A DNA stretch of 64,000 nucleotides from Streptomyces sp. NBC_00258. GTDB lineage: Bacteria; Actinomycetota; Actinomycetes; Streptomycetales; Streptomycetaceae. A program made the translations under genes and the position numbers. Below the pieces are notes generated by a model, which ran no database searches, was not told the DNA's origin, and saw nothing but the letters and a program-made list of their open reading frames with translations. Position 1 is the stretch's first letter. Each line of letters begins with the position of its first letter. The stretch lies in the NCBI RefSeq assembly GCF_036182465.1, contig NZ_CP108081.1:4340001-4404000 (forward strand), in the 5' to 3' direction. Shown here one piece after another: positions 43,911-51,907 of the stretch.

Positions 43911-44204
43911 CTACACCGACAGGTGGCGCTCCACCGTGTCGACCTTGGACGTCAGTCCGTCCGTGACCCCGGGCCGGATGTCCGCCTTGAGGACGAGCGA
44001 GACCCGCGGCGCCCGCTCCTCCACCACAGCGACGGCACGCTTCACGACGGCCATCACCTCATCCCACTCCCCCTCGATCGAGGTAAACATCGCGTCGGTA
44101 CGGTTCGGCAGCCCCGACTCCCGCACGACCCGCACGGCGTCGGCGACGTACTCACCCACGTCCTCGCCGACACCCAGCGGCGTCACGGAGAAGGCGACGA
44201 TCAT
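43911..44204 (-). CDS. MTH1187/YkoF-like thiamine-binding family protein
   Basis: 97 residues, the usual size of the DUF77/MTH1187 family: [61 protein letters not shown]. The ferredoxin-like fold binds thiamine-type ligands in studied members, but whether this one does is unknown. Its ATG overlaps the stop of the upstream DUF3817 gene (ATGA), so the two are translated as a coupled pair. Confidence 0.85.
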   Translation of the reverse strand: MIVAFSVTPLGVGEDVGEYVADAVRVVRESGLPNRTDAMFTSIEGEWDEVMAVVKRAVAVVEERAPRVSLVLKADIRPGVTDGLTSKVDTVERHLSV

Positions 44205-44545
44205 GCGCTGACGATCCCCTCGTTGCGGGCGCGGGACGCGATGAGCGCGCTCTCCGCCTCACGCTTGAGCTTGCGCTCGGCGAAGAAGCCGCCGGTCGGC
44301 AGCACGGAGAGGACGAAGTAGAGGGCCGCGGTCTTCAGGTCCCACTTGGCGCGGTTCCAGGCGTCGGCCCAGAAGATCAGGTACAGGATGAAGAGGACGC
44401 CGTGGACCATGCCCATCACGGGTACCGCGTTGAAGTCCGTCGTCCGCTTCAGCACCGAGCAGACCAGCAGGAGAAGGAAGGAAACGGCCTCGGGGGCCGA
44501 GACCAGACGGAGACGACGGAGGGCGGAGGCGGTCTTGATGTCCAC
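44201..44545 (-). CDS. DUF3817 small membrane protein
   Basis: 114 residues with hydrophobic helices [33 protein letters not shown] and [23 protein letters not shown]. The [18 protein letters not shown] and [12 protein letters not shown] segments match the other DUF3817 protein in this window (35181-35519), giving two paralogues about 9 kb apart. The N-terminus [18 protein letters not shown] is typical of the family. The ATG is at 44545. Upstream, a TTGTG/CACAA dyad (44611-44628) lies in the 239-bp region shared with the divergent AIM24 genes. Function unknown. Confidence 0.85.
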   Translation of the reverse strand: MDIKTASALRRLRLVSAPEAVSFLLLLVCSVLKRTTDFNAVPVMGMVHGVLFILYLIFWADAWNRAKWDLKTAALYFVLSVLPTGGFFAERKLKREAESALIASRARNEGIVSA

Positions 44546-44784
44546 GAGTCACCTTCGGTGGGAGGAGTCTGGGGTGGATTCGGAAGGGGTGCCGGTGCCG
44601 CGCCGACGCTTTGTGAACGCACGCACAAGCTTTCCCATTGAAGCATCCGGGCCGCTGTCCTCCGGCCGCGGGGTCCGGGCCGCCGGGACCTGACCGACCG
44701 GACTCAGGGGTGTTTTCAGGGACGGATCATCCCGAAGGATCTGTTCGGCGACCAGGCCCGACGGCTACCGTCGTCATCGTGGCG

Positions 44785-45417
44785 ATGTTCCGACTGCAAG
44801 GCAGCAAGGTGCTGGCCGTCGACATGACCGGCGACGCCGTGAAGGCGAAGAACGGCTCGATGGTGGCGTACGACGGTCAGATGGCCTTCAAGAAGCTCAG
44901 CGGCGGTGGCGAGGGGATCCGCGGCATGGTGACGCGCCGGATCACCGGTGAGCAGATGACCCTCATGGAGGTGAAGGGGCAGGGGACCTGCTGGTTCGCC
45001 GACCGGGCCAGCGAGATCAATCTCGTGGACCTGCGCGGCGACAAGCTGTTCGTCGAGTCGAGCAATCTGCTCGCGACCGACTCCGGCCTGCGTACGGGCA
45101 CGTCCTTCACAGGACTCAGGGGTGCCTCGCAGGGCAACGGGCTCTTCACGACGACCATCGAGGGGAACGGCCAGGCGGCGATCATGTCGGACGGACCGGC
45201 CGTGGTGCTGCGGGTCAGCTCGCAGTATCCGCTGACCGTCGACCCGGGGGCGTACATCGCCCATCAGGGCAATCTGCGGCAGTCCTTCCAGTCCGGTGTG
45301 ACGTTCCGCACGTTCATGGGCGAGGGCGGCGGCGAGGCCTTCCAGATCCGCTTCGAGGGCGACGGCGTCGTGTACGTACAGCCCAGTGAGCGCAACTCGA
45401 TCGCGGGAGATGTGTGA
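44785..45417 (+). CDS. AIM24-family protein, first of three
   Basis: 210 residues of the AIM24 (DUF124) beta-trimer fold: MFRLQGSKVLAVDMTGDAVKAKNGSMVAYDGQMAFKKLSGGGEGIRGMVTRRITGEQMTLMEVKGQGTCWFADRA. AIM24 is named for a yeast mitochondrial inheritance factor; bacterial members have no firmly known job. There is no signal peptide, so it is cytoplasmic. The start is ATG 44785 or GTG 44779; no ribosome site is present, but TACCGT lies seven bases before the GTG, so a leaderless message is possible. First gene of an operon of three paralogues with one-base or overlapping junctions. Confidence 0.82.
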   Translation: MFRLQGSKVLAVDMTGDAVKAKNGSMVAYDGQMAFKKLSGGGEGIRGMVTRRITGEQMTLMEVKGQGTCWFADRASEINLVDLRGDKLFVESSNLLATDSGLRTGTSFTGLRGASQGNGLFTTTIEGNGQAAIMSDGPAVVLRVSSQYPLTVDPGAYIAHQGNLRQSFQSGVTFRTFMGEGGGEAFQIRFEGDGVVYVQPSERNSIAGDV

Positions 45418-45418
45418 C

Positions 45419-46069
45419 ATGCCCTTCCGTGAGATCAACTCGAAGATGATCGAGGCCACGGTCATGCCGGGGCAGCGGCTGTTCAGCCAACGCGGCGCGA
45501 TGCTCGCCTACAAGGGCGAGGTGTCCTTCACCCCCAACATGCAGGGCGGCCAGGGCGGCCTCATGTCGATGATCGGACGGCGGGTGGCCGACGAGGCGAC
45601 TCCGCTGATGACCGTCGAGGGCTCCGGCACGGTCCTGTTCGGGCACGGCGGCCACCACATCCAGGTGATCAGCCTGACCGGCGAGACCCTGTACGTGGAG
45701 GCGGACCGGCTGCTCGCCTTCGACGGCACCCTGGAGCAGGGCACGATGTTCATGGGCTCGCAGGGCGGGGTCATGGGCATGGTGCGCGGCCAGGTGACGG
45801 GGCAGGGGCTGTTCACCACGACCCTCAAGGGACACGGCAGCGTCGCCGTCATGGCGCACGGCGGGGTCATCGAGGTGCCGATCAGCCCGCAGCGCCCGGT
45901 CCATGTCGACCCGCAGGCGTACGTCGCCCACCACGGGGACGTGCGCAACAAGCTGTCCAGCGCGCTCGGTCTGCGCGATCTGGTGGGCCGCGGCTCGGGC
46001 GAGGCGTTCCAGTTGGAGCTGACCGGGAGTGGTGCGGTGTACGTGCAGGCGTCGGAGGAGAAGCTGTGA
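45419..46069 (+). CDS. AIM24-family protein, second of three
   Basis: 216 residues: MPFREINSKMIEATVMPGQRLFSQRGAMLAYKGEVSFTPNMQGGQGGLMSMIGRRVADEATPLMTVEGSGTVLFGHGGHHIQVISLTGETLYVEADRLLAFDG. It shares with its neighbours the RxAMLAYKGEV and LLAFDGTLEQG strand pattern and the ending GEAFQLELTGSGAVYVQASE. It starts one base after the upstream stop, with GGGAG eight to twelve bases before. Met- and Gly-rich loops (MFMGSQGGVMGMVRG) distinguish it from the others. Cytoplasmic, function unknown. Confidence 0.82.
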   Translation: MPFREINSKMIEATVMPGQRLFSQRGAMLAYKGEVSFTPNMQGGQGGLMSMIGRRVADEATPLMTVEGSGTVLFGHGGHHIQVISLTGETLYVEADRLLAFDGTLEQGTMFMGSQGGVMGMVRGQVTGQGLFTTTLKGHGSVAVMAHGGVIEVPISPQRPVHVDPQAYVAHHGDVRNKLSSALGLRDLVGRGSGEAFQLELTGSGAVYVQASEEKL

Positions 46070-46863
46070 CCACCTACCCGGGCGCGGGCCCCGTGATCCA
46101 CGACCCGTCGACGCTGCCGGTCGACGACAACGTGAACGCGTACACCTTCTGCGTGGAGCTCAAGGGGAGCGAGTGGTTCCTGCAGAAGGGCAAGATGATC
46201 GCGTACTACGGCTCGATGGAGTTCAACGGCATCGGGCACGGTCGTCTCGACCGGCTGGTGCGGACGAGTTTTCATTCGCCGTTGCACGCGAGCGACTGGG
46301 TCGTGGCCTCCGGCTCGGGCAAGATGCTCCTCGCCGACCGGGCCTTCGACGTGAACTCCTTCGACCTGGAGGAGGGCAACCTGACCATTCGCTCGGGCAA
46401 CCTCCTCGCTTTTCAGCCAAGTCTCGCGCTCAAGCAGTCGATCGTGCCGGGCTTCCTCACGCTGATCGGGACGGGCAAGTTCGTGGCCGCGTCGAACGGT
46501 CCCGTGGTGTTCATGGAACCGCCGATCCGGGTCGACCCGCAGGCGCTGGTCGGCTGGGCCGACTGCCCCTCGCCGTGCCACCACTACGACCACGGGTACA
46601 TGACAGGCCTGATGGGCGGTCTACGTGCGCTGACGGGCGTCGGCGGGGCCTCCGGGGAGGAGCACCAGTTCGAGTTCGTGGGTGCCGGCACGGTCCTGCT
46701 CCAGTCCAGTGAGGCCCTGATGGCGGAGCAGGCCGCGGGTGCGGTGCCGAACCAGGCCGGAGTGCCGGGCGGTGGCGGGGTACCCGGCCACCAGGGACAG
46801 CAAGCCGGCGCACCGCGTCTTCCCGGACAGCTGGGAGACCTCCAGCGTCGCTTCGGGCTGTGA
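46066..46863 (+). CDS. AIM24-family protein, third of three
   Basis: 265 residues beginning at a GTG that overlaps the previous stop (GTGA). The core (YTFCVELKGSEWFLQKGKMIAYYGSMEFNGIGHG...NLTIRSGNLLAFQPSLALKQS...FEFVGAGTVLLQSSE) is the same fold. It differs by an insertion with DCPSPCHHYDHGY, a Cys/His cluster that could bind metal, and by a Gly/Pro/Gln-rich tail of about 40 residues. The three gene products may assemble into a heteromeric ring; that is inference from paralogy and coupling. Confidence 0.82.
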   Translation: MTTYPGAGPVIHDPSTLPVDDNVNAYTFCVELKGSEWFLQKGKMIAYYGSMEFNGIGHGRLDRLVRTSFHSPLHASDWVVASGSGKMLLADRAFDVNSFDLEEGNLTIRSGNLLAFQPSLALKQSIVPGFLTLIGTGKFVAASNGPVVFMEPPIRVDPQALVGWADCPSPCHHYDHGYMTGLMGGLRALTGVGGASGEEHQFEFVGAGTVLLQSSEALMAEQAAGAVPNQAGVPGGGGVPGHQGQQAGAPRLPGQLGDLQRRFGL

Positions 46864-46943
46864 GCGGTAGTCTGCGGAGTGTGACGTCGAACGTGTGCGC
46901 GCCGTCATGCAACCCTCACTAGTTCCCTTTTCAACATCTTAGG

Positions 46944-46955
46944 TAGAATTCATAC
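46944..46955 (+). promoter_or_regulatory. Leaderless promoter of marR
   Basis: TAGAAT (46944-46949) is a perfect Streptomyces -10 box and lies six bases before the ATG at 46956, so the transcript should begin at the start codon. No ribosome site exists. The overlapping TCTTAGGTAGA may be part of an autorepressor site. The -35 match is weak. Confidence 0.55.
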
Positions 46956-47432
46956 ATGGAGACCGAGACGGCCACTCGCTGGCTGACCGATGCGGAGCAG
47001 TGCGCCTGGCGCACCCACCTGGAGGTCAACAGGCTGTTGACGTACCAGCTCGAGAGGGACCTCCAACCGTTCGGCCTGACGATGAACGACTACGAGATCC
47101 TGGTGAACCTCTCCGAGTCGGAGGGCGTACGAATGCGGATGAGCGACCTCGCGTCCGCCACCCTCCAGTCCAAGAGCCGCCTCTCCCACCAGATCACCCG
47201 CATGGAGAACGCGGACCTGGTCAGGCGCGAGAACTGCGAGTCCGACCGCCGTGGGCTGTACGCCGTGCTCACGGACCACGGCATGGAGACGATGAAGAAG
47301 GTCGCGCCTCATCATGTGGCGTCCGTGCGGCGGCACTTCATCGACCTCCTCTCGCCGGAGGCCCTGGAAGAGCTCCACAAGTCCCTGACCCCGATCGCGG
47401 AGCACCTGCGGGGGCAACGGGGACGTTCGTAG
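46956..47432 (+). CDS. MarR-family transcriptional regulator
   Basis: 158 residues: CAWRTHLEVNRLLTYQLERDLQPFGLTMNDYEILVNLSESEGVRMRMSDLASATLQSKSRLSHQITRMENADLVRRENCESDRRGLYAVLTDHGMETM is a complete winged-helix core. A single Cys in RRENCESDRR sits in the wing; redox sensing by that residue cannot be excluded. The message appears leaderless. Neighbours give no clear target. Confidence 0.88.
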   Translation: METETATRWLTDAEQCAWRTHLEVNRLLTYQLERDLQPFGLTMNDYEILVNLSESEGVRMRMSDLASATLQSKSRLSHQITRMENADLVRRENCESDRRGLYAVLTDHGMETMKKVAPHHVASVRRHFIDLLSPEALEELHKSLTPIAEHLRGQRGRS

Positions 47433-47484
47433 CGCGGAAAGCGGCCGGCCAGGCAGGTCTGGCGAAGTCCACCGCGGTTCGGCA

Positions 47485-47513
47485 GCGCCCCGAAGGGGCG
47501 CGGGGAACTGCGC
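47485..47513. repeat. Hairpin repeat of the GCGCAGTTCC family
   Basis: AGGGGCGCGGGGAACTGCGC (47494-47513) preceded by GCGCCCCGA forms a hairpin in the 171-bp gap between marR and the convergent kinase gene. It probably serves as a bidirectional terminator. Confidence 0.6.
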
Positions 47514-47603
47514 GACCTGGGGGCACCTCCCGGCCGAAGGCTGGGGGACCATGACGGCGCCGCAGACGAACGACGGCACATCGCGGCACTTCCGGCGAAG
47601 CGC

Positions 47604-49028
47604 TCAGCGCAGTGGCAGGCGGAGTTCGAACAGGGCTCCGCCTGTCGGTGCGTCCCGGACGGTGAGTGATCCGCCGTGCCGGACGGCGACACCGCGGGCG
47701 ATGGCGAGGCCGAGACCGGCTCCGCCGTCGTCGCGGGTACGTGCCTCGTCGAGCCGTACGAACCGCTCGAAGATCCGCTCGCGCTCGGCGGCGGGCACGC
47801 CCGCGCCGTCGTCGGCGACCCCTACGACCGCCCACTCCCCCGAGCGCCGCACGGTCACGGTGACCGAGGTCCGCGTGTGCCGCTGGGCGTTGTCCAGCAG
47901 ATTGCCGAGCACGCGCGTCAGCTGACCGCGGGATCCGCTCACTTCCACGGCGTCCGCGTCCACGGACACCTCGACCCCGTCCCCGACCCGCTGGCTCGCC
48001 TCCTCGCGGACGAACGCCGCCAGGTCCAGGGGCGCGTCCGCCGACCGCTCCCCCGCGTCCAGCCGGGCGAGCAGCAACAGGTCGGCGGCGAGCCGCTGCA
48101 GTCGTACGGTGTCCTCGACGGCGCCCTCGACATCGAGCAGCTCCGGGTGCGCGGCGCCCACTTCGAGCTGGGTGCGCAGTGAGGCGATGGGGCTGCGCAG
48201 CTCGTGCGAGGCGTCGGCGACGAACGCGCGCTGCCGTTCCACCGAGGCCTCCAGCGCGGCGAGCGTCTCGTTCGTCGTACGGGCGAGGCGGGCGACCTCG
48301 TCGTGGGTGGCGGGCTCGGGGACGCGTCGCGAGAGGTCCTCGGAGGCCGTGATGGCGGCCATCTCGGCCCGGATCCCCTCCACGGGTTGCAGAGCCCGCC
48401 TGGTGACGACGTACGTCACCCCGCTGACCGTCACCAGCAGCAGGGGCAGGCCGATCAGCATGGCCGTCAACGCCGTACCGACAGCGCTCTGTTCGGCGGA
48501 GAGCGGAGCGCCCGCGTAGACGGTGAGCGGGACACCCCCCTTCGTGACCACGTCGACCCCGGCGAACCGGTAGTCGTCGGTCTCCCCTTCGACGGTCGCG
48601 GTGCCCTCGCCGTACCAGGTCTCGTCGGCGATTTCGCCGGCTTTGAGAGCGTCCTCCTCGTCGGCCAGTCCCTCGTCCTTGTCGCCGGCGTCGTCATTGG
48701 CGACGGAGTTCAGCCGGTCCGAGGCCCTGGCGGCCACGCTCATGCCCTCGACGTCCTCGCCGAAGACGACGGCCTTCCCCTTCCGGTCCAGGACCTCGAC
48801 GGGGTTCTCGTCGCCGTCCGGCAGGTCGAGATCGTTGTACGCGAGCCCGTTCGACAGCGCCGAGGCGGCGTTGCGGGCCACCGAGTCGGCCTCGGTGTCC
48901 GCCTGGCCGATGAGGCTGGCCCGCAGCGCGAACAGCACGGCGGCGCCCGCGGCGACCAGGGCTATGGCGACGACGAGGGTCGCGGCGAGCGTGGCGCGGG
49001 CCCGTACCGATCTCATTCGCCGCCTCAT
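47604..49028 (-). CDS. Sensor histidine kinase of OmpR-type pair
   Basis: 474 residues. TM1 (ATLAATLVVAIALVAAGAAVLFAL) and TM2 (ALTAMLIGLPLLLVTVSGVTYVV) flank an acidic extracytoplasmic domain of about 130 residues. Then come HAMP (RRALQPVEGIRAEMAAITASEDLSRRV), HisKA (FVADASHELRSPIASLRTQLEVG, His phosphoacceptor) and HATPase (NLLDNAQRHT, GGAGLGLAIARGVAVRHGG). Its ATG overlaps the response regulator stop (ATGA). The sensed signal is unknown; divergence from a PepSY-domain protein suggests an envelope or protein-quality signal. Confidence 0.92.
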   Translation of the reverse strand: MRRRMRSVRARATLAATLVVAIALVAAGAAVLFALRASLIGQADTEADSVARNAASALSNGLAYNDLDLPDGDENPVEVLDRKGKAVVFGEDVEGMSVAARASDRLNSVANDDAGDKDEGLADEEDALKAGEIADETWYGEGTATVEGETDDYRFAGVDVVTKGGVPLTVYAGAPLSAEQSAVGTALTAMLIGLPLLLVTVSGVTYVVTRRALQPVEGIRAEMAAITASEDLSRRVPEPATHDEVARLARTTNETLAALEASVERQRAFVADASHELRSPIASLRTQLEVGAAHPELLDVEGAVEDTVRLQRLAADLLLLARLDAGERSADAPLDLAAFVREEASQRVGDGVEVSVDADAVEVSGSRGQLTRVLGNLLDNAQRHTRTSVTVTVRRSGEWAVVGVADDGAGVPAAERERIFERFVRLDEARTRDDGGAGLGLAIARGVAVRHGGSLTVRDAPTGGALFELRLPLR

Positions 49029-49693
49029 GCCCGTACCTCCAGTCTGTATCCGGCCCCGCGGACGGTCTTGATGAGCTCCGGGCCGAGCTTGCGGCGCAGG
49101 GTGCTGATGTAGACCTCGACGATGTTCGGGTCTCCCTCGTACGCGAAGTCCCAGACGTGCTCCAGGATGTCGGCCTTCGACACGACCTCCCCGGCCCGCA
49201 CGACGAGCTGCTCGAGGACGGAGAACTCCTTGGTGGTCAGGGTGATCTCGTCGTCCGCGAGGAACACGCGCCGGGCGGCGGTGTCGACCTTCAGGTTCCC
49301 GATCTCGTACACGGGCGAGGCTCCGCCCGACGGGCCGCGCCGCCGCAGCAGCGCCTTCACCCGGGCGACGAGGACGACGTACGAGAAGGGCTTGGTCAGA
49401 TAGTCGTCGGCGCCCGTGTCGAGGCCCTCGGCCTCGTCGTACTCGCCGTCCTTGGCGGTGAGCATCAGGATCGGCACGTCGTGTCCCGCGGCGCGCAGGG
49501 CGCCGCACACGCGGTAGCCGTTCATCCCGGGCAGCATGATGTCGAGGATGACGAGGTCGTACGAGCCCTCGCCGGCCATGTGCAGCCCCTCCAGGCCGTC
49601 GTGGACCACGTCCACGGCGTATCCCTCGGCCGTCAGGCCCTTGGCAAGCGACAGGGCGAGCCGCTTTTCGTCCTCCACGATCAACAGGCGCAT
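49025..49693 (-). CDS. OmpR/PhoB-type response regulator
   Basis: 222 residues. The receiver domain starts MRLLIVEDEKRLALSLAKGL, has phosphoacceptor Asp in DLVILDIMLPGMNGYRVC and the conserved Lys in DYLTKPFSYVVL. The C-terminal winged helix has EITLTTKEFSVLEQLVVRAGEVVSKADILEHVWDFAYEGDPNIVEVYISTLRRKLGPELIKTVRGAGYRLEV. The ATG at 49693 is chosen as the exact start of the receiver fold. Coupled to the kinase gene. Direct repeats in the divergent promoter region are its likely binding site. Confidence 0.94.
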   Translation of the reverse strand: MRLLIVEDEKRLALSLAKGLTAEGYAVDVVHDGLEGLHMAGEGSYDLVILDIMLPGMNGYRVCGALRAAGHDVPILMLTAKDGEYDEAEGLDTGADDYLTKPFSYVVLVARVKALLRRRGPSGGASPVYEIGNLKVDTAARRVFLADDEITLTTKEFSVLEQLVVRAGEVVSKADILEHVWDFAYEGDPNIVEVYISTLRRKLGPELIKTVRGAGYRLEVRA

Positions 49694-49714
49694 GCGCCCA
49701 GCTTGGCAAACCGA

Positions 49715-49753
49715 ACCTGAAGACACCTTCAGGAGGCTTCAGGTCGGCTTCAG
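49715..49753. promoter_or_regulatory. CTTCAG direct repeats, likely response-regulator box
   Basis: Three direct copies of CTTCAG start at 49727, 49737 and 49748, spaced 10 and 11 bp, i.e. on one face of the helix. An inverted copy CCTGAAG precedes them (49715-49721). OmpR-type dimers bind such spaced direct repeats. The site lies between the regulator gene and the divergent PepSY gene. Confidence 0.65.
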
Positions 49754-49831
49754 CGTCGGTCGGCCAGATTGGTTCCTGTCGAACAGCAGACGAGGCAAAC
49801 AAGCCAGCTGCAACCGGCGACAACATCCGTT

Positions 49832-49847
49832 ACTGGTTGCAACCAGT
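49832..49847. promoter_or_regulatory. Perfect 16-bp palindrome before the PepSY gene
   Basis: ACTGGTTGCAACCAGT is a perfect palindrome ending 8 bases before the ribosome site GGAGG of the PepSY gene. A partial copy (GCTGCAACCGG) lies at about 49807. It may be an operator distinct from the CTTCAG repeats, or a hairpin in the leader. Confidence 0.5.
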
Positions 49848-49867
49848 CGCATTCTGGAGGAATCACC

Positions 49868-50596
49868 ATGAAGCGCAACGTCGTCATCGCCACCATCGCG
49901 GCCGCAGCCCTGATCGGCGGCGGCACCGCGACCGCCCTCGCGGTCTCGGGTGACGAGGAGGCGCCGGCAAAGAAGTCGAACGTGCAGGTGTCGAACGACG
50001 ACACCGGCCGTGACGACGACACCGATGTGAACGACACGGACGACAACGACGCGGACGACAAGGCTGAGGACAAGGCCGACGCGGCCGAGGACAGGGCCGC
50101 GAAGGACAACGGCGAGGACGCCGAGGACAAGGCCGAGAACGCCGCCGACGCCAAGGTCGCGCAGGTCGATGCCGCCGACGCGATCAAGGCGGCGCTGAAG
50201 AACACGAAGGGCACGGCCGTCTCGGCCGACCTGGACGACGAGGGCACGAAGCACGTGTGGGACGTGGACATCCTCACCAACGGCGGCGCCTGGCACAGCG
50301 TCCAGGTCGACCCCGCCACCGGCAAGGTCGTCGGCTCCCACGTCGACCGGGACGAAGACGGTGACGACGCCGCCGAGACCGCTCAGATCCGTGCCGCTCT
50401 GAAGGGCAGCTCCGTCACCGCCGCCGAGGCCGCGGAGGCCGGCGCCGCCAAGGGCACGGTGACCTCCGTCGACCTCGACGAGGAGAGCACGGACAAGGCC
50501 TGGGAGGTCGACACCACCGCCGCCAACGGCACCGGCAGCGACTGGAGGGTCAACCCCGACTCCGGCAAGATCACGGCGGACCGCTCGAACGACTGA
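49868..50596 (+). CDS. Exported protein with two PepSY domains
   Basis: 242 residues. A signal peptide (MKRNVVIATIAAAALIGGGTATALAVSG) is followed by an Asp/Glu/Lys-rich low-complexity segment (about 45-100, DDTGRDDDTDVNDTDDNDADDKAEDKADAAEDRAAKDNGEDAEDKAEN). Two PepSY units follow: VDAADAIKAALKNTKGTAVSADLDDEG...WDVDILTNGGAWHSVQVDPATGKVV and a second ending WEVDTTAANGTGSDWRVNPDSGKITA. PepSY domains often inhibit or modulate peptidases. The ATG has GGAGG seven bases upstream. It is divergent from the two-component pair and probably its direct target, perhaps in feedback. Confidence 0.88.
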   Translation: MKRNVVIATIAAAALIGGGTATALAVSGDEEAPAKKSNVQVSNDDTGRDDDTDVNDTDDNDADDKAEDKADAAEDRAAKDNGEDAEDKAENAADAKVAQVDAADAIKAALKNTKGTAVSADLDDEGTKHVWDVDILTNGGAWHSVQVDPATGKVVGSHVDRDEDGDDAAETAQIRAALKGSSVTAAEAAEAGAAKGTVTSVDLDEESTDKAWEVDTTAANGTGSDWRVNPDSGKITADRSND

Positions 50597-50614
50597 CGTC
50601 TCCCCCTCTCTCCA

Positions 50615-50646
50615 GGTAAGGGCACCCGGCACCGGGTGCCCTTACC
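50615..50646. terminator. Bidirectional terminator
   Basis: A perfect 15-bp stem (50615-50629 with 50632-50646, GGTAAGGGCACCCGG and its inverse) lies between the convergent PepSY and MFS genes. Confidence 0.85.
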
Positions 50647-50650
50647 GGCG

Positions 50651-51907
50651 TCAGCGGGCTTGTTCCACCGAGCCGGCCTCCTGCTCCTGCTCCTGCTCCT
50701 GGGGCCGTGCGCGCGGATACCGGGTCCCCACTCCGACGGCTGCGGCCGCGAGGAGCGCCGCCCCGCCGGCCAGGGCGAACCCCGCTTCCACGGGCAGTCG
50801 GCCCACCAGCAGTCCCGCGGCCGCCGCACCCGTCGAGATACCCGCGTTCACCGCGGTGTTGACCCAGGCGCCGGCCTGGACCCGGGCGCCCGGCGCGGCG
50901 GACTCGTCGGCCACCAGATACGCGGTGGTCAGCGCCGGGGCGACGAAGAACCCGGCACACACGACGGCGCCGGTGAGCGTGGCCAGGCTCGGAGAGAGCC
51001 CGGCGACGGCCAGGGAGAGGCCGAGGCCCGCCGTCAGCGCGGGCAGTCGCACCCGGGCTCCGGCGCGCCACTCGACCGCGCCGTACAGCAGCCCGCCCGC
51101 GGCGCTTCCGGCCGACAGCGCGGCGAAGATCCACGCCACGGTGTCGTCCCCGTGGCCCCGCTCCTCGGCGAAGGCCAGCACCAGCAGGTCGACGGCGCCG
51201 AGTGAGAGCCCGACGCCCGCGGCCACGACGACGGGCTGGACGAGTCCGCGCTCGATCCGCATCCGCATCCGCGCCCGTACGCGTGAGGCCTGTACGGCGA
51301 CGCTCCTCACCACGGGTGAGGTGACGAACGCCAGGGTGCCGATGGCCACCAGCAGGGCGCTTATGGCGACTCCCGCGGCCGGGGGCGCGAACTGTACGAC
51401 CACTCCCATCAGCAGTGGCCCCGAGACGAACAGCAGTTCCTCGGCGACGCCGTCCAGGCTGTACGCGCGCTGCAACAGCCGTCGGTCGGTGACGAGTTCG
51501 CCCCACACGGCCCGCATGGTGGGGCCGAGAGGCGGGGTGCACGCGCCCGCCGCGACAGCGGCCGTTCCCAGGACGGCCGCGGGTGCCCCGGGGCGCCAGG
51601 TCGCCGCGGCGAGTACGCCGAGCAGGCCCGCGTACAGCGCGGCCATCGGCAGCAGTGCGCGGCGCGGGCCGTGCCGGTCGACCAGGGCGGCCCTCAGGGG
51701 CGACAGAAACACGCTCGCGGCGCCGAAGAGCGCCATGATGACACCGGCCACGGCGTACGAGCCGGTGGCACGGCTCACCGCGAGCAGCACGGCCAGCGAG
51801 ACCATGCCGTACGACAGCCTGCCCACGAGGGCGGCTGTGAAGGTTCGGGTGGCGTGGGGCATGCGCAGTACCGCGGCATACGAAGGCCGCGTCGAAGACG
51901 CCGACAT
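50651..51907 (-). CDS. Major facilitator superfamily transporter
   Basis: 418 residues with about twelve membrane helices. The loop 2-3 motif reads LRAALVDRHGPRRALLPMAAL. The N-terminus SYAAVLRMPHATRTFTAALVGRLSYGMVSLAVLLAVSRATGSYAVAGVIMALFGAASVF is typical of actinobacterial export-type MFS proteins. The C-terminus contains an EQEQEQE run produced by a CTGCTC tandem repeat in the DNA (about 50681-50700), a site prone to length change. ATG 51907 is the start. Substrate unknown; no regulator is adjacent. Confidence 0.83.
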   Translation of the reverse strand: MSASSTRPSYAAVLRMPHATRTFTAALVGRLSYGMVSLAVLLAVSRATGSYAVAGVIMALFGAASVFLSPLRAALVDRHGPRRALLPMAALYAGLLGVLAAATWRPGAPAAVLGTAAVAAGACTPPLGPTMRAVWGELVTDRRLLQRAYSLDGVAEELLFVSGPLLMGVVVQFAPPAAGVAISALLVAIGTLAFVTSPVVRSVAVQASRVRARMRMRIERGLVQPVVVAAGVGLSLGAVDLLVLAFAEERGHGDDTVAWIFAALSAGSAAGGLLYGAVEWRAGARVRLPALTAGLGLSLAVAGLSPSLATLTGAVVCAGFFVAPALTTAYLVADESAAPGARVQAGAWVNTAVNAGISTGAAAAGLLVGRLPVEAGFALAGGAALLAAAAVGVGTRYPRARPQEQEQEQEAGSVEQAR

